A stretch of 44,726 nucleotides of DNA, from contig JACRPZ010000042.1 in the NCBI GenBank assembly GCA_016222905.1, forward strand, positions 1 to 44,726, in the 5' to 3' direction. The stretch comes from Nitrospirota bacterium. Its GTDB lineage: Bacteria; Nitrospirota; Thermodesulfovibrionia; UBA6902. Below, in pieces: positions 24,489-31,359 of the stretch. Within the stretch, counting starts at the first letter, position 1. Each line of letters starts with the position of its first letter. Below the pieces are notes generated by a model. The model did no database searches, was not told the DNA's origin, and was given only the letters and a program-made list of their open reading frames with translations. The position numbers were made by a program, and so were the translations under genes.

Positions 24489-26072
24489 ATGAAATGCCTC
24501 CTCATCTCTCTTCAATCCAATGCATATGTAACCGGCTTAAAATACATCTCAGCCAATCTGCTTGCCAATGGGCATGATGCCAACATCCTTCTCCTTCCGG
24601 GCTATCTTGAGAAGAAATTAGCTCCGGCTATAGAGGATTTTATTCAAGACTACAAGCCTGATCTTATAGGTATCGGACTCATGTCAATTGAGTTTTATCC
24701 TGCTAAAAACCTTACAAAACTCCTGCATGAGAAATTTCAGATTCCTGTAATCTGGGGCGGAGTACACGCAATAATCAGTCCCGATGAATGTATGAAATAC
24801 GCGGATTTTGTCTGCACCGGCGAAGGAGAGAGAGCTGTCGTCTCATTGCTTGATCATCTGAAAGATAAAGGCAAAGATATTGCGCCAGAGATCCCGAATA
24901 TATTGACAAGAAAAAACAGAAGCGCAAAAGAACCTCTCAAGGCTCCACCTGAATCAGACCTCGACAGCCTCCCTTTTCAAGAATACCTGCCTGACTATTT
25001 TTACGGATTTCATAAAAACAAAATATATAACTTTAAAAAAAATCCAGGATTATTCAGACGCTATGCACTATACGGCGGGACCTGCCACATGATGATAACA
25101 ACAAGAGGCTGTCCTTTTAATTGCGGATACTGCGCCAACGCCTATCTCTCTACTGTTTACGGCAGAAAAGTGAGGGAAAGGTCAGTTGAAAACTGCATGG
25201 AAGAGCTGATGAATGTTAAGAAAGACCCGTATGTTCTTTATATTAATTTTGAAGACGACTGCTTCTTTACTCACAATAGAGAATGGATGAGCAAATTCGC
25301 TGAAGCATATAAAAAGCATATCAACCTGCCGTTCATAGTCAGGGTAATCCCCACAATGCTTGACAGGGAAGCGCTCCGTACACTCAGAAAGGCCGGGCTC
25401 AGCATGGTTGTTATGGGGATCCAGAGCGGCAGCGACCGCGTTAATTTTGATGTCTTCCAAAGAAGGATAAGTTTCTCGTCTGTCAAGATGGCAGCCGGTA
25501 TAATCTCAGAGTCCGGCGCAGCGCCTTTTTATGAGATGATCGTAGACAATCCATATGAAACAGAAGATGATGAGATTGAGACCATTAACGCCATATCAAG
25601 GCTTAAAAGGCCGTATATTATATCACTTGCCCACCTCACCTTCTTCCCCGGAGCGCCGCTTACTGAAAGAGCGATAAAAGACAATATCGCAGACCCGGAT
25701 GCGTATCTCTTCAGATATTTGGTAAAGATAGATACGACGTACCTTAATAAGCTGTTAGGGATTACGCCCTTCATACCAAAGGCTCTTATGAGATACTTAA
25801 ACAAACCCGAAGCATCAAGACATCATATCCACATATTGCTCGTCAATTTTTTTAATTTCATAACGAAAAGGTTCGTTGAGCCTGTTGTCTTTCTCTTTAT
25901 CATGACAAGGGCGCTCAACTATAATCCCATATGGCTGATAAGAACTGTTCTCGGAAATTGGAGATCAGCATTCTCAAAGCTCATATCCAACTATCTTGGC
26001 AAAGGGGATATGGAGTATGATAAAAAGCTTGCATCAGCCAAGAAGGATATGCCGGAGCTTTTTGAGAAATAG
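24489..26072 (+). CDS. B12-binding-type radical SAM protein
   Basis: This 527-residue protein has an N-terminal Rossmann domain of the cobalamin-binding type (about 1-130; 'PDLIGIGLMSIEFYPAKN', 'IPVIWGGVHAIISPDE') and then a radical SAM barrel. The 4Fe-4S motif is 'TTRGCPFNCGYCAN' with Cys208, Cys212 and Cys215. 'INFEDDCFF', 'VMGIQSGSDRV' and 'PFYEMIVDNPYETEDD' are typical of the YjiK/BchE-like group. The canonical DxHxxG cobalamin ligand is absent, so base-off B12 binding is uncertain. The C-terminal 130 residues contain hydrophobic stretches. It is monocistronic, with its own promoter and a terminator at 26088. Lipid or natural-product methylation is typical of the family; the substrate cannot be read. 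Confidence 0.88.
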   Translation: MKCLLISLQSNAYVTGLKYISANLLANGHDANILLLPGYLEKKLAPAIEDFIQDYKPDLIGIGLMSIEFYPAKNLTKLLHEKFQIPVIWGGVHAIISPDECMKYADFVCTGEGERAVVSLLDHLKDKGKDIAPEIPNILTRKNRSAKEPLKAPPESDLDSLPFQEYLPDYFYGFHKNKIYNFKKNPGLFRRYALYGGTCHMMITTRGCPFNCGYCANAYLSTVYGRKVRERSVENCMEELMNVKKDPYVLYINFEDDCFFTHNREWMSKFAEAYKKHINLPFIVRVIPTMLDREALRTLRKAGLSMVVMGIQSGSDRVNFDVFQRRISFSSVKMAAGIISESGAAPFYEMIVDNPYETEDDEIETINAISRLKRPYIISLAHLTFFPGAPLTERAIKDNIADPDAYLFRYLVKIDTTYLNKLLGITPFIPKALMRYLNKPEASRHHIHILLVNFFNFITKRFVEPVVFLFIMTRALNYNPIWLIRTVLGNWRSAFSKLISNYLGKGDMEYDKKLASAKKDMPELFEK

Positions 26073-26087
26073 AGTTGATTGTAGTAA

Positions 26088-26117
26088 TTTAGCTACTAAC
26101 GCTAAACAATAATTTTT
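26088..26117 (+). terminator. Rho-independent terminator of the radical SAM gene
   Basis: TTTAGC (26088-26093) pairs with GCTAAA (26101-26106) around a 7-nt loop and is followed by CAATAATTTTT. It begins 15 bases after the stop codon of the radical SAM gene. Confidence 0.5.
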
Positions 26118-26172
26118 ATATCTTTGAACAGACTGAAAATTTCTGATATTATCCAATTAACTATATAATTAT

Positions 26173-26186
26173 TGGTTCGCGAACCA
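26173..26186. promoter_or_regulatory. 14-bp perfect palindrome abutting a start codon
   Basis: TGGTTCGCGAACCA reads the same on both strands and ends on the first base of the ATG at 26186. It occupies the place where a ribosome binding site would be, and none is visible. It could be a repressor operator (autoregulation) or an RNA hairpin that hides the start. Confidence 0.5.
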
Positions 26187-26758
26187 TGAACAATAAAATA
26201 GGCCGCATCCACATCACGAAGCTTAATGCCTCCCTGCGACAGCTCGAAACAGCGGTTATTTTGTGGTTCAATGATGCTGATGCTATTTCCGTTCATACTC
26301 TCGCCTCCGCTGCATATCAGATTCTTTATGACTTGAACAAGCATCAAAACGGACCTCCATTGTTACCGGATCTACCAGCGTCTAATATTATTCGCCCCGA
26401 ATCCAGAAAAGAAGTTAAACGCGCCATGAGAGAATGGGCTAATTTCATGAAACATGCCGATAAAGACCCCTCCGCAATAGCTTCCTTTAATCCAAATACC
26501 AATGAATTTCTCCTTTTATACGCGATAGAAACATACTCAACTCTCACCAGAGACATCAGACCTATTTTGCAATGCTTCAGAGCTTGGTTTGCTATAATTC
26601 ATCCCGACCTTTTCTCAGGGCAAGGGTTTCAAGAGTTTAACGAGCGTATCACAAAAGTATTCCAAATCAATCAGCGCAGTCAAATAAATAAAATTAAATT
26701 CTTCAATGAGACGCTCTCAATCTTTACAAGTGGGCTTATCTCCACCACCACCGAATAA
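26186..26758 (+). CDS. Hypothetical protein of an acquired two-gene islet
   Basis: This 190-residue protein has no signal or membrane segment. The N terminus 'HITKLNASLRQLETAVILWF' with 'VHTLASAAYQILYDLN' resembles a hypothetical-protein family I have seen scattered in proteobacteria, with no function that I can state. 'WANFMKHADKDP' and 'ETYSTLTRDIRP' look like conserved blocks. No Shine-Dalgarno is present; a 14-bp palindrome abuts the ATG, which suggests tight or autoregulated expression. It lies 29 bp upstream of another unrecognised gene of higher GC, and both are out of place between a radical SAM gene and a CBS-domain gene. Confidence 0.7.
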   Translation: MNNKIGRIHITKLNASLRQLETAVILWFNDADAISVHTLASAAYQILYDLNKHQNGPPLLPDLPASNIIRPESRKEVKRAMREWANFMKHADKDPSAIASFNPNTNEFLLLYAIETYSTLTRDIRPILQCFRAWFAIIHPDLFSGQGFQEFNERITKVFQINQRSQINKIKFFNETLSIFTSGLISTTTE

Positions 26759-26787
26759 AGGCTGAAGTTTGTACTCCGAGAAGTCAC

Positions 26788-27585
26788 ATGAGCGAGAACA
26801 GCGAAAAGCTTCCCGAGAATCAGTGGCGGGGCATCCATCTAAACAGGATGGGACTCCGTATTAGCGGCATCTCGTTTAGCATATCAAGAGACGGCAGCTT
26901 CGACAGCGCCCCAGTTGAGATTGGCGTATCGCTTGACCTCTACATTCACTGGTTAGAAATCGCGCTGCAGCATCTTTACGAGGCACAGGCTGCCCATGAG
27001 GAACTCCTGGCGTGCTGGGACTCAGACGACGCCAATCGCAAGAACAAAGCGCTAGAGCGCGACTTTTCCTCAAGCATGCAGTGTGTACTGGCGTCGGCAG
27101 TCGCAGTCGATGCCTTCTACGCGATGGTTAGAGACTTTGTGACGATTCCTAAGAAGACGATTGAATCCTGGGAACGCAAACGCCTATCGAGGGCTAAGCG
27201 CATTAGCGAGGTTTTCCGACTCGGTTTCAGAATCAGCTCCGCGGGTTTTAAGAGCATGCGCAGTCATCTCTGCGAGCTCTTCAAATGGCGAGACTGGTGC
27301 GTACACCCCGAAGCCGGGTTCGACAAACCCGTAAGATACAAAGAGTTGCATGTGGCGACCGAGTGGCGATTTGTCGCTTTTCGTTTCGATAACGCAAAGA
27401 ACTCGCTCGCTATTGCGTTGAGCGTGATCGCACAACTCCTCAATCAGGGGAAGCCTCGGATTCCAGAGCTCGCCAAGCACTGCGAGAGGATAGAGTACCT
27501 CGTTGCACCTTTGATAGATGTATGGGAGAGAGAGTTCGGCACGCTGTATTCTCGGCAGTCCAAGCAGAAAGAAAGAGGAACATAA
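26788..27585 (+). CDS. Hypothetical protein, GC-rich, probably acquired
   Basis: This 265-residue soluble protein is not one I recognise. The middle is largely helical-looking ('LDLYIHWLEIALQHLYEAQ', 'ASAVAVDAFYAMVRDF', 'WRDWCVHPE'). The 'WCVHPE' block and the mixed helix pattern recall HEPN-like or plasmid-borne hypothetical proteins, but no RxxxxH active site is evident, so I do not assign it. Hand counts of two 60-base stretches give 55% GC, against 35% in one nearby stretch of the radical SAM gene, which supports horizontal transfer. The start is not backed by a strong ribosome binding site. Confidence 0.7.
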   Translation: MSENSEKLPENQWRGIHLNRMGLRISGISFSISRDGSFDSAPVEIGVSLDLYIHWLEIALQHLYEAQAAHEELLACWDSDDANRKNKALERDFSSSMQCVLASAVAVDAFYAMVRDFVTIPKKTIESWERKRLSRAKRISEVFRLGFRISSAGFKSMRSHLCELFKWRDWCVHPEAGFDKPVRYKELHVATEWRFVAFRFDNAKNSLAIALSVIAQLLNQGKPRIPELAKHCERIEYLVAPLIDVWEREFGTLYSRQSKQKERGT

Positions 27586-27648
27586 TATTTTTTTTAACGC
27601 CAAATAATCAGTATCATGTTCTTATTTTTGATTTGGAGGTTTGTGACT

Positions 27649-27723
27649 ATGCTTTTGACTTATAAAGAGGCATTTGAGAAGGCAAAGAGCGAGCCACCCG
27701 CTGCTTTAATCTTTTATCTTTAA
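27649..27723 (+). CDS. Possible 24-residue ORF
   Basis: ATG at 27649 with GGAGG nine bases before it opens 24 codons, 'MLLTYKEAFEKAKSE' then 'PPAALIFYL', ending with TAA at 27721. It may be the 5' stub of a gene cut off at the edge of the islet, or a leader peptide for the CBS gene 90 bp downstream. The remainder of 27586-27797 shows no other feature. Confidence 0.3.
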   Translation: MLLTYKEAFEKAKSEPPAALIFYL

Positions 27724-27812
27724 CCGTGACAAACAACATCCTTTAAGTTTATAATTTTTCAGGAACCCTTCGCAGTAAAGATATCTTTTAACCTTATATG
27801 ATGAGGAATAAA

Positions 27813-28433
27813 ATGAAGAAAAAACTCCCGCATAAAGAAAACTTTCCAGGAAACCCGATTGACATCTCAGATGATGACATTTTGGAAGCCATGAAAAAGA
27901 TGGAAGGTTATGTTGATATAACAACTGGTGATTTCAAGGAGGTCTACCGTTTTGCTTACCAGCACGCAATTGACCGTCTTATGAACTTTACGAAAGCAAA
28001 GGAGATCATGACGAAAAATGTTGTCTTTGTAAAGAAAGATACGCCTCTATTGGAGATTGTAGAGATAATGGCAGATCATGAAATCTCAGGCGTTCCGGTG
28101 GTTGATGAAGAAGATAAGGTCATTGGCGTGATCTCTGAGAAAGACTTTCTGTCCCGCATAGGCGCTCAATCATCTATGGGAATCATAGTACAACTTCTTC
28201 AAAAAAGAGGGGATATTCCCCAGCCCATGCTCTGGCAAAAAGCGGAGAATATAATGAACTCCCCGGCCCTGACCGTAAACGAGGATATATCTATATCTGA
28301 AATTACGAATATTTTTAAAGAAAAGAATATTAACAGGGTGCCGGTTATCAACGACAAAGGAAAACTGGTCGGCATTATTTCAAGAGCGGATGCGCTGCAA
28401 TCACCATTTTTTAAGGCAGGAAATAAGAAATAA
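27813..28433 (+). CDS. Two-CBS-domain protein
   Basis: This 206-residue cytoplasmic protein has a short N-terminal helical region ('ISDDDILEAMKKMEGYVDI', about 15-60) and two CBS domains. The first runs about 65-125 ('AKEIMTKNVVFVKKDTPLLE', 'ISGVPVVDEEDKVIGVISEK') and the second about 145-205 ('AENIMNSPALTVNEDISISE', 'NRVPVINDKGKLVGIISRAD'). CBS pairs bind adenine nucleotides and act as energy sensors or regulatory modules; no catalytic domain is attached. The ATG at 27813 is preferred over one at 27798 because GAGGA lies five bases upstream of it. It converges on the glycosyltransferase at 28466. Confidence 0.85.
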   Translation: MKKKLPHKENFPGNPIDISDDDILEAMKKMEGYVDITTGDFKEVYRFAYQHAIDRLMNFTKAKEIMTKNVVFVKKDTPLLEIVEIMADHEISGVPVVDEEDKVIGVISEKDFLSRIGAQSSMGIIVQLLQKRGDIPQPMLWQKAENIMNSPALTVNEDISISEITNIFKEKNINRVPVINDKGKLVGIISRADALQSPFFKAGNKK

Positions 28434-28465
28434 TAAAACTGTAGCTTAAGAGTTATTTTTAGTCT

Positions 28466-29500
28466 TCATGCCTCATACATCTTCCTGACCTTTGAGTAGA
28501 AATCTTCGGATTGCAGTTTATGAGGATCGTCTGATTCCTTCGATAATATATCGCTGATTATGCAGGCGCACAGGTCTGCTGTTTCCCCTTCTTTCACAAA
28601 GACGAGGCTGGATAGAAAATATACATAATCTTCCGAACGCTCCACCCTTCTGACATATACGGCAAAATCCTGAAAGAATATCTCGCCGTCACAGCTCATC
28701 GGTCTTACGATCAGATCCGACATGCCGTATGCCTTTGAGAGAAGCTTCATATCGTCATAGGCGACAAAGACCATATTCCCGGATATGTCATGCCCGGACT
28801 CTTCCAATAAATGCTGAAGTTTCGCGGAAGGGGTCTCGGACACGGATATGACGATACCGATATCATTAGCATGAGTATGGGATAACAATGAACTGAGAAT
28901 ATCAAAAAGAAGCGAGGGGTACTGCACATTGGAAAAAAGAATGATCCTCTTCTTGTCCTTCAGTTTTCTCAGGACAGGCGCTTCATTCTCTTTTAACTCT
29001 TTATCTCTGCTTATAAAAAGAGGGATCAGTTCAAAGTTATGTTTTCTCTTGTATCTTGAAGCTACATCATAAGTATCCTTATCGCCAAAAATAATCTTAT
29101 GAGCAAAAGAGAATGAGAGGTATACTGTCTGCTGACCGCCGACCTTGCTCCTCATCTGGCCTATTACGGAGAAGAACTCTGAATGGAGAGAGACGATCGC
29201 CCTGGCGCGAAATATTCTCCCGACAAATATTGATGTCATCAATTGTAAAAGCCCAAGCCTGGTATAGCCTTTGGTGAAAAAATGTACGACATCTTTTCCC
29301 CATGCGTGGCGTATGACTTTTAAGACAAAATCTATATAACTTTTGGCGTTAACAAACTCTTTTTCCTTTGAAGGATGCTCGGAAATATTTATAACGCTGC
29401 ATTCATTCCCTTCCTCTTTAAGTCTTTTCAGTATGGAAATGTTATGGAGATTTTCATCCTCATACGGGGGAGCAAAGTTACCTACAAGAAGTATTCGCAT
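28466..29500 (-). CDS. Glycosyltransferase family 4-like protein
   Basis: This 344-residue GT-B fold protein opens with 'MRILLVGNFAPPYEDENLHN', the usual glycine-containing GT4 start, and has 'VVHFFTKGYTRLGLLQ' and 'ARAIVSLHSEFFSV' in the acceptor-side domain. The C-terminal domain shows 'RIILFSNVQYPSLLFDILSS' and 'SDLIVRPMSCDGEIFFQDF', the place of the GT4 E-x7-E motif, which is poorly kept. It may therefore be divergent or weakly active. It is the last gene of the leftward pyrimidine run, 5 bp after the SAM hydrolase, but has no obvious role in pyrimidine synthesis. Confidence 0.65.
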   Translation of the reverse strand: MRILLVGNFAPPYEDENLHNISILKRLKEEGNECSVINISEHPSKEKEFVNAKSYIDFVLKVIRHAWGKDVVHFFTKGYTRLGLLQLMTSIFVGRIFRARAIVSLHSEFFSVIGQMRSKVGGQQTVYLSFSFAHKIIFGDKDTYDVASRYKRKHNFELIPLFISRDKELKENEAPVLRKLKDKKRIILFSNVQYPSLLFDILSSLLSHTHANDIGIVISVSETPSAKLQHLLEESGHDISGNMVFVAYDDMKLLSKAYGMSDLIVRPMSCDGEIFFQDFAVYVRRVERSEDYVYFLSSLVFVKEGETADLCACIISDILSKESDDPHKLQSEDFYSKVRKMYEA

Positions 29501-29505
29501 GATCC

Positions 29506-30318
29506 TTAAATTAGTGCGACTTCAACACTATCTCCTATGTTGACATTGTATTTAGAGGCTGCATTCTCTTTGTAGAAAAAGATTTCCAGATGTCCAAAAC
29601 TGTTAATAACCGCTGAAAGCCCATTCCCGAAAGCACTCGAATCGGCATAATAATTGACCAGAGGCAGTTCTGCGCCCTTGTACTTAACCCTGTACCTGCT
29701 CTTTTCTATGTCAGGGGTAAGTTTTGCCAAGATTTTTGTTGTTATATTTGTTACGGCATTTCCAAAAATATCAATAGAGATTACATTTCCATTGACAATG
29801 TCGCCTTTTATCGTGGCTTTGATCGAGGGGATTGTAACATAATCGGTTATCTGTTCGCCAAACTTAAAGACGTCAATGCCTTTTGAAAGCCACGCTGCAG
29901 CAGGCGCAAAAACATCCCTGCCGTGAAAGGTTGAGCCGTTCATTGGCAGAAAGTAATGCGACGCGGTTAAATGCATGACTTTAAAGAAACTGGATTGAAA
30001 TTCTTCATATATAGGCGTAAACAAGCCATTATCAGGCCCTATGAAATAATAATCTTCGGTGATAACAAGTAAAGGCCTCCTGCCTCCGCCCACTCCCGGG
30101 TCTACAACAACCACATGTATTGTTGTAGGGGGGAAATACCTGCAGCTCATTGATATTATCTGTGAGGCCTCAAAGATATTATGCTGGCTTATATTATGGG
30201 TAATATCAATTATCTCCGCCTCTGGATTTATACTCAGGATCACCCCCTTCACAAGCCCGACAAAAGGGTCCTTGAGGCCGAAGTCGGTTGTTAAGGTTAT
30301 GATCGGTTTTGCTAACAT
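29506..30318 (-). CDS. SAM hydroxide adenosyltransferase (SAM hydrolase, DUF62 family)
   Basis: This 270-residue enzyme of the fluorinase/chlorinase superfamily is predicted to split S-adenosylmethionine with water into adenosine and methionine. Conserved blocks are 'LTTDFGLKDPFVG' (9-21), 'IIDITHNISQHNI', 'VVVDPGVGGGRRPL', 'FIGPDNGLFTP', 'NGSTFHGRDVFAPAAAWL' and 'ISIDIFGNAVTNI'. The 'TFHGRD' block and the absence of the fluorinase-specific loop favour the hydrolase group over halogenases. The start overlaps the end of pyrD by 7 nt, so it is co-expressed with pyrimidine genes; the metabolic reason is not obvious. Confidence 0.88.
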   Translation of the reverse strand: MLAKPIITLTTDFGLKDPFVGLVKGVILSINPEAEIIDITHNISQHNIFEASQIISMSCRYFPPTTIHVVVVDPGVGGGRRPLLVITEDYYFIGPDNGLFTPIYEEFQSSFFKVMHLTASHYFLPMNGSTFHGRDVFAPAAAWLSKGIDVFKFGEQITDYVTIPSIKATIKGDIVNGNVISIDIFGNAVTNITTKILAKLTPDIEKSRYRVKYKGAELPLVNYYADSSAFGNGLSAVINSFGHLEIFFYKENAASKYNVNIGDSVEVALI

Positions 30319-31220
30319 TCAACCCTTCCTATTAATTCTTTCAATGAATTAAGTTTCTCTGCCGACATAAAGGATTTTATGCCTGAGAGCACATCCATTG
30401 TAACTCCGGGATTGATAAAGTTTCCAGTTCCGATCGCAACTGCGCTTGCGCCTGCAAGCATGAACTCAACTGCATCATCAGCCGATATTATCCCGCCCAT
30501 CCCGATTATAGGGATGCTGATCTTTTTATAACATTCCCAGACCATTCTGACTGCAACAGGTTTTATAGCAGGGCCTGAAAGCCCTCCTCTGATATTTGCG
30601 AGCTTCGGCCTCCTTGTTCTTATATCAATAGCCATACCAGTTAATGTGTTTATCAATGATACGGCATCTGCGCCCGCGTCCTCTGCTGTATTTGCCATCA
30701 AAGCTATATCCGTAACATTCGGCGATAGTTTCACAATAAGCGTAAGGTCTGTAGCCTTCCGCACAGAACTGACAACTCTATATGTAACTTGCGGATCCGT
30801 GCCGAAGACGCTCCACCCTGCCTCTTTATTCGGACATGATATATTCATCTCAAGCCCGTGAATACCGTCTGCTGAACTCAATCTCCCGGCAGCTTTGACA
30901 TACTCCTCAATAGAGTCGCCGAAGAAATTAACTATTACAGGGGTATTAAACTGCCTGAGATATGGGAGCTTTTCTTTTAAGAATTTATCTATGCCTATAT
31001 TCTGAAGACCGATGGCATTCAGCATGCCTGCCGGCGTCTCAACAATGCGGGGTGGAGGATTACCTTCTTTTGGAAGCAGAGAAAGCCCTTTTACAACAAG
31101 CGCGCCGAGTTCGTTTATATCAATAAAACCGGCATATTCTTCGCCGTAGCCAAATGTGCCCGAAGCCGTCATGACAGGATTTTTAAGCTTTATCTTCCCT
31201 ATTTCAACTGATATGTCCAT
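30312..31220 (-). CDS. pyrD: Dihydroorotate dehydrogenase B, catalytic subunit
   Basis: This class 1B FMN enzyme oxidises dihydroorotate to orotate in the cytoplasm and passes electrons to PyrK. It has the typical 302 residues. 'VMTASGTFGYGEEY' (16-29) binds FMN, Cys129 in 'GLEMNISCPNKEAG' is the catalytic base of class 1B enzymes, and 'GGIISADDAVEFMLAGASAV' forms the phosphate site. It is separated from pyrK by a 975-codon cytochrome gene on the same strand. The 139-bp gap before it contains TATAAT-like sequence on the minus strand but no convincing -35 box. Confidence 0.95.
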   Translation of the reverse strand: MDISVEIGKIKLKNPVMTASGTFGYGEEYAGFIDINELGALVVKGLSLLPKEGNPPPRIVETPAGMLNAIGLQNIGIDKFLKEKLPYLRQFNTPVIVNFFGDSIEEYVKAAGRLSSADGIHGLEMNISCPNKEAGWSVFGTDPQVTYRVVSSVRKATDLTLIVKLSPNVTDIALMANTAEDAGADAVSLINTLTGMAIDIRTRRPKLANIRGGLSGPAIKPVAVRMVWECYKKISIPIIGMGGIISADDAVEFMLAGASAVAIGTGNFINPGVTMDVLSGIKSFMSAEKLNSLKELIGRVEC

Positions 31221-31359
31221 AGCAATTACAGGTAAAATATATCATTTTCCCGAAAATAAATCGAACATTATTAATATAATCAAAATGATTTTCACGTTCA
31301 CCGCTTTAGTACGCGACATGCCTGATTATACTATAGTTATCCCCATACGGCACAGTTTG

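Noticed and set aside
26102-26347. Minus-strand 81-codon reading over the start of the islet gene
   Set aside because: It runs antisense across the palindrome and the plus-strand gene and has no ribosome binding site; the plus-strand reading has a more protein-like composition.
29506-30318. Fluorinase or chlorinase
   Set aside because: The conserved blocks fit the widespread SAM hydroxide adenosyltransferase group and the fluorinase-specific loop is absent.
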